Part shown: positions 43,517 through 53,655 of the stretch, piece by piece | Layout: every line of letters begins with the position of its first letter | How positions within the stretch are numbered: position 1 is the stretch's first letter | From: an uncultured Caldilineaceae bacterium | Lineage (GTDB): Bacteria > Chloroflexota > Anaerolineae > Caldilineales > Caldilineaceae | Assembly (NCBI GenBank): GCA_951813625.1 | Contig: CATOTS010000005.1 | Span: forward strand, 248,001-312,000 | DNA length: 64,000 nucleotides | Direction: 5' to 3' | Notes under the pieces: model-generated | Databases searched by the model: none | Told to the model about the DNA's origin: nothing | What the model saw: only the letters and a program-made list of their open reading frames with translations | Translations under genes and position numbers: made by a program

Positions 43517-43700
43517 TGGTCTGAGCGCTCTTGCACTGGATTTCGTCTTGTTTTGCCTTTTTGCTTCATGAGCGGGTCGTCTTGGCGATTCATTCGTGTG
43601 TGCTGCCGGGCTGGCGGCGGCTGGGCGTTTGTGTTGTGAGGTCAGTCAAGGTTGTCAGGTATCTCTTGCGATTGTCTTGTGCGGCCGAAGTCGAGCGAAG

Positions 43701-43740
43701 TCCGGTCAGGTCCGGTCAGGTCCGGTTAAGTCCGGTCAGG
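43701..43740 (+). repeat. 10-bp tandem array TCCGGTCAGG x4
   Basis: Four contiguous 10-bp units, the third varying (TCCGGTTAAG), with degenerate flanking units. The one-helical-turn phasing resembles the other iteron arrays in this window. Confidence 0.85.
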
Positions 43741-43796
43741 TCGGGTCGATCGAGTTTTTTTGGGCTGACATTGACTGGAATCCCTCGGTTGGATTG

Positions 43797-43818
43797 GCAT
43801 GACAATGACAGCGTAGCA
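43797..43818 (+). repeat. 22-bp repeat, copy 3
   Basis: GCATGA, CAATGA, CAGCGTAGCA. It is 302 bases after copy 2. Confidence 0.75.
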
Positions 43819-44132
43819 CAGTTTCAATTCTCTTGCCCGGAATTGCGGGAAATTGGGTTGCGCGGCGCCTGCCATATTGTTTCTTTTGTCATTGCCGGCG
43901 CATGGCGCGCAGGTCATGGTCCTACTATAGCTCATGCCGCCGGCTCTTGCACGGAAACCCGGTTTGTTGGGAAATTGGTGATGCTCGTTCCTGATTTCTC
44001 CTGGGGGTCCTTCTTCGAACGACGGACTTTCAGAAGGGGGGGCAGGCTGGATCTATGGGCGATCCGCCGGCGCGGCTGCTGGGCGGAATTTCCGGGTCTG
44101 ATTGGGGAAGCAGTTCAGCTGAGGATTACACG

Positions 44133-45551
44133 TCAACTTCCCAAGACTGTTGCGAACTTCTCTTTTCCCGTCAACTCCAGCTCAAATAAGGGCGTCTCAA
44201 ATGGATAGCCACCGGTGAAGCAGGCATTGCAATAGCCGTCCTCGGCCTGCAGCGTATTCATCATTCCTTCCACGCTGATGTAGGCCAGAGAATCGACGCC
44301 GATATAAGTTCTGATTTCCTCCAGGCTCTTGTGGGCGGCGATCAGCTCCGCCTGGCTCGCCATATCCACGCCCATGAAACAGGGATACCTGATGGGCGGA
44401 CAGGCAACGCGCATGTGAATTTCGGACGCGCCCGCGTCGCGAAGGAGCTTAACGAGGGGTCCGCTTGTGTTCCCGCGCACGATTGAGTCGTCAACCAGCA
44501 CAACACGTTGGTCGCGCAGATTGTCGGACAAGGGGTTGAACTTCATCGCCACGCCGTCCTTGCGAAGCTGGTCGGTCGGCTGGATGAAGGTACGTCCGAT
44601 GTACCTGCTCTTGATCAATCCTTCACTGTAGTCGATGCCGCTTTCCTGGGCGTAGCCGATGGCGTGCGGGGTGCCGCTGTCGGGGACGGGAACGACGATA
44701 TCGGCATCGACCGGCGCTTCGCGTGCGAGTTGGCGGCCCAGCGCCTGGCGAACGCGGTGGACAAGGCGTCCGCCCAGTCTGCTATCCGGTCGGGCAAAGT
44801 AGATTTGTTCGAAAGTGCAGAACGCGGGCTTCTCCGGGGGCACACCCTGGACAATCTCGTAACCGTCTTTGTCGATTACGGCGATTTCGCCAGGTTCAAT
44901 TTCGCGAACTGCACGGGCGCCGATGGTGGCAAAGGCGCAACTCTCCGAAGCCAGGGCCAATCCGTTATCCAATTCGCCTAACACAAGGGGGCGCAGGCCC
45001 CAGGGGTCGCGCACGCCGTAGACCGCATCCTTGGTAAGAATCGTCAGGGAATAGGCGCCCTCGGCAACGGTCATCACCTGGCGGATTCTTTGCAGCCAAG
45101 TGCCGCGCGCGCCCGCCAACAGGTGGATAATCAGTTCGCTGTCGGTCGATGTCGAGAGGCCGACGCCCCGCTCCAAGAGCTGGCGGCGCAATTGGGGGGC
45201 GTTGACCAAATTGCCGTTGTGGCCAATGGCGAGGGGACCGTCAAGCGTCTCCAGAATGTATGGCTGGGTGTTGCCCAACCGCGGCGAACCAGTCGTCGAG
45301 TAGCGCGTGTGGCCTATGCCCAGATGGCCGCGCAGGTGGCTCAGGTTGTCCTCGTTGAACACTTGGGAGACGAGGCCAAGTCCCTTGTGGACGTGGGCAG
45401 TCTTGCCGTCGCAGGTGGCGATTCCGGCGGCCTCCTGGCCTCGGTGCTGCAAGGCGTAGATGGCGAAATAGGTCAGCCTGGCGATGTCCATTCCCGGCGC
45501 GCTGATGCCGAATACGCCGCAGGCTTCTCGGGGCGAGTCAAACGGTGCCAT
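44133..45551 (-). CDS. purF: Amidophosphoribosyltransferase
   Basis: 472 residues with GGAGGTGCAGCC before the ATG. Residues 1-10 are a propeptide, cleaved before the N-terminal nucleophile Cys11 (EACGVFG). The glutaminase region has YALQHRGQEAAG; the PRTase site is VVLVDDSIVRGNTSGPLV. Cysteines in CPPIRYPCFMG and YCNACFTGGYP match the iron-sulfur ligands of the B. subtilis-type enzyme. It catalyses the first committed step of purine synthesis. It is encoded between purK and the 1.2-kb gap before purD. Confidence 0.97.
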   Translation of the reverse strand: MAPFDSPREACGVFGISAPGMDIARLTYFAIYALQHRGQEAAGIATCDGKTAHVHKGLGLVSQVFNEDNLSHLRGHLGIGHTRYSTTGSPRLGNTQPYILETLDGPLAIGHNGNLVNAPQLRRQLLERGVGLSTSTDSELIIHLLAGARGTWLQRIRQVMTVAEGAYSLTILTKDAVYGVRDPWGLRPLVLGELDNGLALASESCAFATIGARAVREIEPGEIAVIDKDGYEIVQGVPPEKPAFCTFEQIYFARPDSRLGGRLVHRVRQALGRQLAREAPVDADIVVPVPDSGTPHAIGYAQESGIDYSEGLIKSRYIGRTFIQPTDQLRKDGVAMKFNPLSDNLRDQRVVLVDDSIVRGNTSGPLVKLLRDAGASEIHMRVACPPIRYPCFMGVDMASQAELIAAHKSLEEIRTYIGVDSLAYISVEGMMNTLQAEDGYCNACFTGGYPFETPLFELELTGKEKFATVLGS

Positions 45552-45644
45552 GGCTGCACCTCCAGACGGGCCATAGAGCGTTCGCGCCAGTTGCCGGCGC
45601 CAGGCGACAATCCCCTTTGCAATGGCGATACTTAGCAGGACCGT

Positions 45645-46847
45645 TCATTCGGCACCCTGCAGTGCAGCGCGTGCAGCCAGTCCTGTTACCAGAGCGACCT
45701 CAGTGGAAGGACCTGTTGCTGTCAGATGTCCCATCTTGCGGCCTCGCCGGGGTTTCCGTTTGCCGTACAAGTGCAGACTGACCTCCGGGTATTTGAAAAG
45801 TGCCGACCAATTGGGTTCACCATCATTCCAGAGGTCCCCGAGCAGATTCAGCATAACTGCCGGACGCAGCTGCTCTGTCGAGCCGAGTTTCAGGCCGCAA
45901 ACCGCGCGTAACTGCTGTTCAAACTGGCTCGTCGCGGCACCCTCGATCGTCCAGTGGCCGGAGTTATGGGGCCGGGGGGCGATCTCATTGATGAGGAAGC
46001 GATCAACGGAACTCTTTTCGGAATCGGTCGCGTCCTGGGTCCCGCTGTTGTCAGGCATGAGAAAGTACTCGATACACAGTACACCGACTACGTCGAGGAA
46101 TTCAAACAGTTGCCGGGCCAGGTACTTGGCCGCTTGAACGAGTTCTGAATCGACGTGCGCGGGGGCTATCGTAAGGTCCAGGATGTGGTTCTTGTGCCGG
46201 TTTTCAACGAGTGGATAGGCAGCAAATGACCCGTCAGTGCCGCGAGCCGCAACGAGCGAGAGCTCCGACGAAAACTCGACAAAAGCCTCGAGCACACACG
46301 ACTGACCATCAGCAATCTGCCTCGCCGCATCCAAGTGTTTTTCGGACTCGAGAAGTAACTGCCCTTTGCCATCATACCCGAAAGCGGACGTTTTGAGAAT
46401 GGCGGGAAATCCGATCTGATCGACGGCGTCTTGCAGGTCGGCAGCGGTCTCGACCGGACGATATGGGGTGACGGGCAGTCCGGCCTGGCTGAGAATAGTT
46501 TTCTCGCGCAGGCGGTCCTGGGCAGCATGGAGGACGCGGCCGGACGGGCGAACAGGCACGCCGCGGGCGTTGGCAAGTTCGGAGACGAGGGCGGGAACAT
46601 TTTCGAATTCGAAGGTTACGACATCCACGCCCTGCGCGAATTCCAGAACAGCGTCGCGGTCATCGTAAGCCGCGACGACTTCGCGGTCGGCGATCTGTCC
46701 GGTGGGGCTGTTTCGCTCCGGCGAAAGCGTATGCAGGCGGTATCCCATCCGGCGGGCTTCCAGAGCCAGCATCCTGCCCAACTGGCCGCTGCCAAAGACA
46801 CCTATGGTGGAACCGGGGGGAATCGGGTGCAACGGTGCTCGCTGCAA
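45645..46847 (-). CDS. purK: 5-(carboxyamino)imidazole ribonucleotide synthase
   Basis: About 400 residues. STIGVFGSGQLGRMLALEAR is the N-terminal PurK signature, and ATP-grasp segments include FPAILKTSAFGYDGKGQ and FLINEIAPRPHNSGHWTIE. It carboxylates AIR using ATP and bicarbonate. The start is a TTG: 46847 has GGAG 8 bases upstream at the purE stop, while 46868 overlaps purE without a ribosome site. It is translationally coupled to purE. Confidence 0.95.
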   Translation of the reverse strand: MQRAPLHPIPPGSTIGVFGSGQLGRMLALEARRMGYRLHTLSPERNSPTGQIADREVVAAYDDRDAVLEFAQGVDVVTFEFENVPALVSELANARGVPVRPSGRVLHAAQDRLREKTILSQAGLPVTPYRPVETAADLQDAVDQIGFPAILKTSAFGYDGKGQLLLESEKHLDAARQIADGQSCVLEAFVEFSSELSLVAARGTDGSFAAYPLVENRHKNHILDLTIAPAHVDSELVQAAKYLARQLFEFLDVVGVLCIEYFLMPDNSGTQDATDSEKSSVDRFLINEIAPRPHNSGHWTIEGAATSQFEQQLRAVCGLKLGSTEQLRPAVMLNLLGDLWNDGEPNWSALFKYPEVSLHLYGKRKPRRGRKMGHLTATGPSTEVALVTGLAARAALQGAE

Positions 46848-46851
46848 AGCG

Positions 46852-47361
46852 CTACTCTCCAGTTTCAAGACGGATAGATAGTACCTGTTCAGCCCGTCTT
46901 TGGCGATACTCTTGCAACTGGGCGCGCAGTGACGGCCGGTTTAAGCTGAGGATCGAGATGGCGAACAGCGCGGCATTGAGGGCGCCTGCTTTTCCGATTG
47001 CCATCGTAGCGACGGGGACGCCTGCCGGCATCTGCACGATCGACAAGAGCGAGTCCATACCGTTCAGCGCCTGGCTTTGCACCGGAACGCCGATGACCGG
47101 GAGCAGCGTATGCCCTGCGACCATGCCAGGCAGGTGGGCTGCGCCGCCGGCCCCGGCGATTATCACCTCGAGGCCGCGGCCGGCTGCGCCGGCGGCATAC
47201 TCCATCATCCAGTCCGGCGTTCTGTGGGCCGAAACGACGCGGCACTCGTGGGGCAAGCCGAATTCGGTCAGCGTCTCAGCCGCAAACTTCATGCAGCGAT
47301 CCCAGTCGGATTCGCTGCCCATAATGACGCCGACCAGAGGCGATGAGTTGGCTGTCGTCAC
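46852..47361 (-). CDS. purE: N5-carboxyaminoimidazole ribonucleotide mutase
   Basis: 169 residues from a GTG at 47361 with GGGGAG upstream; the longer frame reaching 47541 overlaps purC and lacks homology. [25 protein letters not shown] and [11 protein letters not shown] form the class I PurE active site. It works with PurK to make CAIR. The gap to purC is 43 bases. Confidence 0.97.
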   Translation of the reverse strand: MTTANSSPLVGVIMGSESDWDRCMKFAAETLTEFGLPHECRVVSAHRTPDWMMEYAAGAAGRGLEVIIAGAGGAAHLPGMVAGHTLLPVIGVPVQSQALNGMDSLLSIVQMPAGVPVATMAIGKAGALNAALFAISILSLNRPSLRAQLQEYRQRRAEQVLSIRLETGE

Positions 47362-47404
47362 CTTTGTTCGCTCCCCTGTGCCTCTCTGTTCAGGCAGTTG
47401 CAAA

Positions 47405-48394
47405 TCAGGCAGTTGCAAAGAGCTTGCCGAGGTTTTTGGCAACTCTGGCGGCCACTGGCAACTCACCCGGCGAAAAGGCGCGGCCTGTGAGAAGCTCGTA
47501 GCTGCGGATGTATCTGGCGGCGGCTTCGAGCGCCAGCTCATCCGGCAGCGGCGAAGGCGGGCCGTCGCCTATGTATCCCTGCGCGGCATACGCCAGGCGG
47601 ACGAATTCCTTGTCAAAGTTCTCAGGTTCTTCGGACCAAGTACTCTTTTCGTTGCTCTGCAAACGATCTGCCTTCACTTTCGCGTAACTCGCCGCCGTCC
47701 AGAACCGGCTCGAATCGGGTGTGTGGACCTCGTCGATGAGGAGCAACTCGCCATCGTCGGCGAGGCCGAATTCGTACTTGGTGTCCACGAGCAGCAGCCC
47801 GCCTGCGGCAGAGATCTCTTGTCCACGGCGAAATAGAGCCAATGACGCTGCGCAAACGGTTTCCCACAATTGCTCTTCAACCAGGCCTCTTTCAATGATT
47901 TCGGCGGCAGTAATGCGTTCGTCGTGGCCTCCATGTTGTGCTTTGGTGGTCGGTGTAATGACCGGTTGCGGCAAGGGATCGTTCTTGGCCAGTCCCTCGG
48001 GGAAGTCCAGACCGTAGATGTTGCGCTCGCCCAGGCTGTAGCGATACCAGAGGCTCGTTTTTGTCACGCCAGAGATGTAGCCGCGCACGACGACTTCCAC
48101 CGGCAGCGGCCGGCAGATGCGGCCTAAGGTCACATTTGGATCCGGTGAGTCGACGAAATGATTGTTGACAATGTCGTGCGTTTGTTCGAACCAGAAGGCG
48201 GACAGTTGATTCAGGACCTGCCCCTTGAACGGCACCAGACCAAGGATGTGATCGAAGGCGGAAAGGCGGTCGGTGGCGACAAGTATGAGCCGATCGCCGG
48301 CTTCATAGATATCGCGTACTTTCCCGCTACGTTTCGGACCGAGGAATTCGAGATCGATGCCGGCGAAGGTATCTTTCAGTGCGGTTGCATCCAT
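47405..48394 (-). CDS. purC: Phosphoribosylaminoimidazole-succinocarboxamide synthase
   Basis: 329 residues, GGAGCGCAGCTG before the [28 protein letters not shown] is the SAICAR synthetase start, [14 protein letters not shown] and [12 protein letters not shown] follow, and [13 protein letters not shown] closes the active site. It joins CAIR and aspartate with ATP. It is longer than the B. subtilis form (about 240 residues) and nearer the 300-residue type. It is 53 bases from purQ. Confidence 0.97.
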   Translation of the reverse strand: MDATALKDTFAGIDLEFLGPKRSGKVRDIYEAGDRLILVATDRLSAFDHILGLVPFKGQVLNQLSAFWFEQTHDIVNNHFVDSPDPNVTLGRICRPLPVEVVVRGYISGVTKTSLWYRYSLGERNIYGLDFPEGLAKNDPLPQPVITPTTKAQHGGHDERITAAEIIERGLVEEQLWETVCAASLALFRRGQEISAAGGLLLVDTKYEFGLADDGELLLIDEVHTPDSSRFWTAASYAKVKADRLQSNEKSTWSEEPENFDKEFVRLAYAAQGYIGDGPPSPLPDELALEAAARYIRSYELLTGRAFSPGELPVAARVAKNLGKLFATA

Positions 48395-48447
48395 CAGCTG
48401 CGCTCCTCCGCGAGTCCGCCTGCCATTGCGCTCGCGGCTCTTGTCGC

Positions 48448-49254
48448 TTAGCCATTTCCGTTGCCAATCATGGATCGAAAAAGCGAAAGCCCCAAACCGC
48501 CTTTTGCGCCAAGGGGGTTTTGGATCGGTACGACATGGTCCTCGGGGTGGGGCATGAGCCCGACGACATTGCCGGCGGGATTACATATTCCTGCGATGTC
48601 GGCGACCGAGCCATTCGGGTTAAGCGGATAGCGGCCGGCAGCAGGGGCGCCGTCGGCGTCGACATAGCGGAAGGCGATGAGCCCATCTCGCTCCAGGCGG
48701 TCGAGCGTATGGCTGTGCGCCACCTGAAAGTTGCCCTCGGCGTGGGCTATTGGGCAGAATATCGGCTCGACAATGCCGGCAAGATAGTCGGCGCGCGCGC
48801 CCTGCTCCACGGCCAGATGCACCCAGCGGCACTCAAATTTTCCTTGCCGGTTGTGCGTGAGCGTCACTTGGCGTTCTTCGTCCGAAGACTCCTTGGGCGC
48901 GGGTGAAGGGCGGCTGCCGGCTGTTGTGCCCGGCAACAGACCGGCTTTCACCAGCGTCTGGAATCCATTGCAGATGCCCAGCACGCGCCTGCCGGCAGTG
49001 ACAAACTCCTGCAATTGCTGGTTGAGGAAGGCGCGCAGATCAAGCGCCTGGCGAACCCCGGCGCCCAGGGCATCGCCATATGAGAATCCGCCGGGGAGAA
49101 CGAGCATCTCGAAGTCGGAGAGTCGGAACTGCCCGCTCCGAAGCTGGTTGATGTGGGCAATCTGCGGCGCGCCGCCCGCCAGCTCGCAGGCGCGGGCGGT
49201 CTCGGCATCCCTATTCGTGCCGGAAACATGCAGGATCAAGACTGGGCAGGCCAT
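48448..49254 (-). CDS. purQ: Phosphoribosylformylglycinamidine synthase, glutaminase subunit
   Basis: 268 residues. [18 protein letters not shown] opens the domain, [17 protein letters not shown] is the glycine elbow, and [20 protein letters not shown] holds the nucleophile cysteine. PHPEDHV near the C-terminus holds the catalytic His and Glu. It supplies ammonia to PurL and overlaps the purL 3' end by 19 bases. Confidence 0.97.
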   Translation of the reverse strand: MACPVLILHVSGTNRDAETARACELAGGAPQIAHINQLRSGQFRLSDFEMLVLPGGFSYGDALGAGVRQALDLRAFLNQQLQEFVTAGRRVLGICNGFQTLVKAGLLPGTTAGSRPSPAPKESSDEERQVTLTHNRQGKFECRWVHLAVEQGARADYLAGIVEPIFCPIAHAEGNFQVAHSHTLDRLERDGLIAFRYVDADGAPAAGRYPLNPNGSVADIAGICNPAGNVVGLMPHPEDHVVPIQNPLGAKGGLGLSLFRSMIGNGNG

Positions 49255-52235
49255 CTTCTGTGCGCCACCTCTCTCGGGGAACGCGGGCTTCTCGCTTTCT
49301 CGACAGTCCAGGAGGCCGGCTCGCTCTTCCAGGCTAAGACGATCTCGTCGAGCTGCAGTTCGATCAGACGTTCGCTAGCGCGGTTCATCACCAGTTTCGG
49401 GGTCTCAGACACTGCGCCCAAGCGGGTTAAGGGCAGACCGGCAAAGCGCCGCTCCAAGGCATCGGCTTTGGCCGGATCGGCCTCCAGCAGGAGACGCCCG
49501 TTGCTTTCGCCGAACAGCGCGGTAGACGCACAAAACGCACGTTGTGGCGTCCGAATGGGTTGGATGTCGATGGTTGCGCCCAAGCGTCCGCCGATGCACA
49601 TCTCGGCCAGGGCGAGGGCCAGCCCGCCCTCACTCAGGTCGTGGCAGCTACGCACGAGCCCGGCGCGAATCGCTGCGTGAAGCGTGCGCAAGGCATCCAA
49701 TGGCTTTTCCGGCAGGGAAGGCGAGCTCCCCCCTGCTTCGCCCAGCAGATGATGAAGAAGGGAGCCGCCGAGTTCGGCGCGGCTCTCGCCCAATAGGAAC
49801 AGGGTATTGCCCGGGCTCTTCAGGTGGGACGTGCAGGCGGCGCGCATGTCGGGCACGATGCCGATCGCTGAAATCAGCAGGGTGCCGGGAATGGGCTGAC
49901 CGTCGAATTCATTGTACAGGCTGTCCTTGCCGGAGATGAAAGGCGCGTTGTAGGCGAGCGCGGCGTCATAGCAGCCCTGGCAGGCGCGCACCAGCGAGCC
50001 GAGCCGATCGGGCAGGGTGGGGTTGCCCCAGCAGAAGTTGTCGAGGAGCGCGATGCGGTCCGGGTCGGCGCCGACGGCGACGGCGTTGCGGAAGGCTTCA
50101 TCGACGGCGCTGACGGCCATGGCGTAGGGGTCTCGTTTGCCCAGAAGGGGGTTGATGCCGGCGCTGAGAGCGATTGCTTTGTCGTGGCGCCATGTACCCA
50201 GCGGTTTGAGTACGGCTGCGTCGGCGGGGCCGTCCATCAGGGGCCCGGTGAAGGGCCTGACGAGGGTGCCGCCGCGCACTTCGTGATCGTAGGTGCGCAC
50301 GATCTGTTCCTTGCTTGCCACCGAGGGAAAGCTGAGCATGCGCAAGAGCATCCGTTCCGGGTCTAGTGCGACGTCGGCCTGTTCGGAGAGGGTGGGTTCG
50401 GCGGAAGCGGGCGGCTCAATTTCCCGGTGGTAGGCGGTCCGGTGCGGGCGGGGCAGCCCGTCATGCAGGAAGGCCATGGGCAGCTGGGCTACTTCGAGTC
50501 CATTGTAGCGGACGCGCAGCCATCCGTCTCCGGTGAAGTGCCCTAGATCGCGAAAATCCACGTCCCAGAGCTCTGCGAGCTCGCCGAGACGATGGAGGTT
50601 TCCAGCGGGCACAGCCATGACCATCCGTTCCTGGGCTTCCGACAGCCAGATTTCCCAGGGCGTCAGGCCGGGATACTTGAGCGGAACATGCTGCAACTCG
50701 ACGTCTGCACCCAGCTCTTCTGCCATCTCGCCGACTGCGGATGAAAGGCCGCCAGCGCCGCAATCGGTAATGGCATTGTAGAGGCGCTCGTCCCTGGCGG
50801 CCTCGACGAGTTCTATCAGCCCTTTTTGTGTGATCGGGTCGCCGATCTGAACGGCGCTGCCCGCTTCGGAATGTGTTGACTCGGTGAGTTCGGCCGAGGA
50901 AAAGGTAGCGCCGTGGATGCCGTCGCGTCCCGTCCGTCCGCCGAGGACGACAACGCGATCGCCCTGCAGCGGCTGCGTGGGGTGGGCGTTTTTTGGGAGC
51001 AGGCCGGCGGCGCCGCAGAATACGAGCGGATTCCCGAGGTAGCCACCGTCGTAAATAACGGCGCCGTTTACGGTTGGCAGGCCGAGTTTATTGCCGTAGT
51101 CGCCGATTCCTGCTACGACGCCTTGCTGGACGCGCACAGGGTGCAGAACGCCTGGCGGCAGTTCACTCTGGGGCAGATCTTGCGGGCCGAAGCAGAGAAC
51201 GTTGGTACAGGCGATGGGCCGTGCCGAGACGCCCATGATATCGCGGACGACGCCGCCAATGCCGGTGTTGGCCCCGCCGAAAGGCTCCAGCGCCGAGGGA
51301 TGGTTGTGCGTCTCCACTTTGAAGGCAAGGTCGAATTGCTCGTCGAACTCGATGATGCCGGCATCGTCGACAAAGGCGGAGCGTACCCAGGGACGGTCGA
51401 CGGCTTCGGTTGCGGCCTGAATGTAACTGCTCAACAGACCCTGAATCTGCTCTACGGCGACGGCGCGGCCGGCGGCATCGTGCAAGGTAAAGTCGATCGA
51501 TGCCTTGAACGTCTTGTGGACGCAGTGTTCGCTCCAGGTCTGTGCCAATGTTTCGAGCTCGACGTCGGTCGGGGGGCGGCCGACTTCAGCGTAGTAACCC
51601 TGGATCTCCTTCATCTCCTTCACGTCCAGGGAGAGCATCCGCTCCTTGCTGAAGGTGAGCAGCGCCTCGTCAGTCAGGTTTGACAGAGGCAGCTTTTCGA
51701 CGCGGTCCTGAGGCTCGCGGTTGTCGCCGAATATGGGCGTGATCGGGCCGAGGCTGTAGCGCTCGATGGTATCGTTGCAGAAGAGGTTTTGGGCGAGCAG
51801 ATGCAGGTCGGAGACAGAGAGTTCTCCTACGAGCTCGTACCCGGTTGCTGAGGCGGCCTCCAGCCCGTCGATTCCCAGTTCTGCCGCGCCTTGCTCCAGC
51901 ACGCGGGCGGCGACGTCGGTTACTCCCGGGCGGAGGGCAACTTCTACAGTGTGACCGTCTGCAGGTTTAGCGGTGAGATCTGTCGAGTCTGACGGAAGTT
52001 GAGAGGGCAGTTCTATGATGCGGGCCGTTTCGGTTACCGGATCGACCATAAGCCGGGCGCAGAGCATTTCAATCTGATCTGTGCTGAGGTCTTCTGGTCC
52101 ACGACTGGAGAGGAAAAAGATGCGCGTCTCTTGGCAGGATTGGACAGCGTCAACGCCGAGACGCTTAGCCGCAGAAGGAATCGCGGGGTTGCGATCTGCG
52201 GCAAGGGGGACGACTTCGATGCGAAGGGTTTTCAC
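49236..52235 (-). CDS. purL: Phosphoribosylformylglycinamidine synthase, PurS-PurS-PurL fusion
   Basis: 999 residues from a GTG preceded by GAGAGGAATT. The first about 190 residues contain two PurS-like beta-alpha-beta modules ([36 protein letters not shown]). The PurL core follows: [43 protein letters not shown] and [20 protein letters not shown]. It converts FGAR to FGAM with PurQ. Small PurL proteins are about 740 residues and need a separate PurS; here PurS is built in, so no purS gene is expected. It is the first gene of the purine operon. Confidence 0.96.
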   Translation of the reverse strand: MKTLRIEVVPLAADRNPAIPSAAKRLGVDAVQSCQETRIFFLSSRGPEDLSTDQIEMLCARLMVDPVTETARIIELPSQLPSDSTDLTAKPADGHTVEVALRPGVTDVAARVLEQGAAELGIDGLEAASATGYELVGELSVSDLHLLAQNLFCNDTIERYSLGPITPIFGDNREPQDRVEKLPLSNLTDEALLTFSKERMLSLDVKEMKEIQGYYAEVGRPPTDVELETLAQTWSEHCVHKTFKASIDFTLHDAAGRAVAVEQIQGLLSSYIQAATEAVDRPWVRSAFVDDAGIIEFDEQFDLAFKVETHNHPSALEPFGGANTGIGGVVRDIMGVSARPIACTNVLCFGPQDLPQSELPPGVLHPVRVQQGVVAGIGDYGNKLGLPTVNGAVIYDGGYLGNPLVFCGAAGLLPKNAHPTQPLQGDRVVVLGGRTGRDGIHGATFSSAELTESTHSEAGSAVQIGDPITQKGLIELVEAARDERLYNAITDCGAGGLSSAVGEMAEELGADVELQHVPLKYPGLTPWEIWLSEAQERMVMAVPAGNLHRLGELAELWDVDFRDLGHFTGDGWLRVRYNGLEVAQLPMAFLHDGLPRPHRTAYHREIEPPASAEPTLSEQADVALDPERMLLRMLSFPSVASKEQIVRTYDHEVRGGTLVRPFTGPLMDGPADAAVLKPLGTWRHDKAIALSAGINPLLGKRDPYAMAVSAVDEAFRNAVAVGADPDRIALLDNFCWGNPTLPDRLGSLVRACQGCYDAALAYNAPFISGKDSLYNEFDGQPIPGTLLISAIGIVPDMRAACTSHLKSPGNTLFLLGESRAELGGSLLHHLLGEAGGSSPSLPEKPLDALRTLHAAIRAGLVRSCHDLSEGGLALALAEMCIGGRLGATIDIQPIRTPQRAFCASTALFGESNGRLLLEADPAKADALERRFAGLPLTRLGAVSETPKLVMNRASERLIELQLDEIVLAWKSEPASWTVEKARSPRSPREVAHRRWPAQS

Positions 52236-52380
52236 AATTCCTCTCTGAATTGAAAAGTCCCGCAGTCAAGTGGCGGCGTTCCACAAGTTGACACGGGACC
52301 CTGTATGAGGAGCGGAGAATTTATCTGCCATTGCACGTCCGACGCGCATTGGATTCAACCGTGGCCGTACGGCACGCAAG

Positions 52381-52453
52381 TACCCCCAAGGGGATTCGAA
52401 CCCCTGTTGCAGGCTTGAAAGGCCTGAGTCCTAGTCCTCTAGACGATGGGGGC
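52381..52453 (-). tRNA. tRNA-Glu (anticodon TTC)
   Basis: 73 bases on the minus strand. The acceptor GCCCCCA pairs with TGGGGGT, the anticodon stem CAGGC/GCCTG encloses CTTTCAA, anticodon TTC, and the T-arm has GGTTCGAAT. It lies 145 bases upstream of purL. Confidence 0.95.
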
Positions 52454-52521
52454 GTTTCAGACGAAATCGCAAAGGCAAGTGTACCAGCAAAGAGAGGTGG
52501 CCGTCAAATCAGGCAGCGTTT

Positions 52522-52794
52522 TGGGTGCGTTACACATTCGGGGTGGGAGTCGTTTGGCGAGGAGTTCAAGCCAGCGGCGGCTGGAATTGTCTGCCAGCTT
52601 TAGGGGGGCAGAGGGCAGGCACAAGGCCTGCCCCTACGACCGCCGCGGCGTTCGCTGATTTGGGGGCGGCGCGATGAGCCGCTGGTAGGACAGGGCTGCG
52701 TTGACCCCACACTCGGCGGGAGAGGGTACATAAGGGGGGCGTTGCGGGGGGAGTCCCCCCGCACAAGGGGGGGCCGCAGGCCCGACCGTCCAAA
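52522..52794 (+). repeat. Dispersed intergenic repeat, copy R3
   Basis: Starts near TTGGGTGCGT and ends CCCGACCGTCC, with the double hairpin (GCGGGGGG/CCCCCCGC, then GGGCC/GGCCC). It aligns along its full length with R1 and R2. Confidence 0.88.
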
Positions 52795-52835
52795 CTGCAG
52801 CGGCCAGTGGTCAGTGGCGGGTTGCCAGGAACTGT

Positions 52836-52966
52836 CGGGAGCGGCGCATTGGGCCGTTGGTAGCACAGGGCTGCAGTGACGCCACACCCGGCGGGAGGAG
52901 TGGTGTCAGGGGGGCGTTGCGGGGGGAGTCCCCCTGCACAAGGGAGGGCCGTCAGGCCCGACCGTC
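52836..52966 (+). repeat. Dispersed intergenic repeat, partial copy R4
   Basis: Only the 3' half of the element (from GCGCATTGGGCCG to the CCCGACCGTC end). The first hairpin carries a C-to-T change (CCCCCTGC). Confidence 0.8.
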
Positions 52967-53009
52967 GAGAACTGCAGTGGCCAGTAGTCAGTGGCCAGTT
53001 GCCGGCAAC

Positions 53010-53245
53010 GTCAAGGGCTCAATCCACGAATCTGCACGAACTGACACGAAGAACGGCAACTGCAGTTGCCAGTGGTCAGTTGTCAGTTGCCAGCAACGTC
53101 AACGGCCAGATCCACGAATCTGCACGAATTGACACGAAGAACGGCAACTGCAGTTGCCAGTGGTCAGTTGTCAGTTGCCAGCAACGTCAACGGCCAGATC
53201 CACGAATCTGCACGAATTGACACGAAGAACGGCAACAGCAACTGC
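53010..53245 (+). repeat. 88-bp tandem repeat, about 2.7 units
   Basis: Units start at 53010, 53098 and 53186. Each contains three CACGAA hexamers at 10-bp spacing, and the full units then continue into CAGTTGCCAGTGGTCAG. The unit is not a multiple of three, so this is not coding. Inverse-orientation TTCGTG triplets occur at 53271 and 53366. Confidence 0.85.
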
Positions 53246-53655
53246 AGCGTGCGCGACTTGTTTTGAAGTTTTCGTGCAGATTCGTGTCCCTTCGTGGATG
53301 ATGTAGTTGCCGCGTACGCCACTGGTGTGACCGGCAACCGGAAACTGGCCACTGGTGTTGAAGTTTTCGTGTAAATTCGTGTCTCTTCGTGGATATGGGT
53401 GTCAGGTTTTCGAGTTGCGGGTGTTCTGGTCGGGGGGGGGAATTGTTCCAAGTTGGGACTTTTTTTGGGGGGGGGTTGGAACTCGCGGAACTTACGGAAC
53501 TCGAGCTGCTGGTGCTCGGCGAAATTCGGGGGGGGGGGCGGTTGGTTGTCAGGTTTGTGGGGTTTCGGGTGTTGCTGTTCGCGTTGAGGATGTTACAGGC
53601 GGCGATGAAAGCCGGACCTTTTGGCCCGGCAGCTGTCCTGGCCGCATCTTCAGGG
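53246..53655. other. Region of TTCGTG triplets and G-tracts, no gene
   Basis: Two TTCGTG x3 arrays (53271-53296, 53366-53391) in the opposite orientation to the preceding tandem units, then three long G-runs of about 9-11 bases between 53431 and 53542 and a T7 run. Frames here are low-complexity artefacts. Confidence 0.6.

Larger units (their letters stand above)
42894..44132. other. Gene-free region B
   Basis: About 1.24 kb between purF and purD with no convincing gene. It holds the minus-strand TGGTCGAC iteron element (43271-43329), three copies of a 22-bp repeat, a 4 x 10-bp tandem TCCGGTCAGG array (43701-43740) and several CTCTTGC-CGGAA stretches. A plus-strand frame (43531-44208) has poor composition and overlaps the purF end. 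Confidence 0.7.

Noticed and set aside
43531..44208. 225-residue plus-strand frame between purF and purD
   Set aside because: It crosses tandem repeats, overlaps the purF 3' end and shows no domain.
46852..47541. Longer start for purE
   Set aside because: The extra 60 residues overlap purC out of frame; GTG at 47361 has a ribosome site and gives the normal family length.
52236..52380. Purine riboswitch upstream of purL
   Set aside because: I could not find a purine or PRPP/ppGpp riboswitch core in the 145 bases; only a plain leader is supported.
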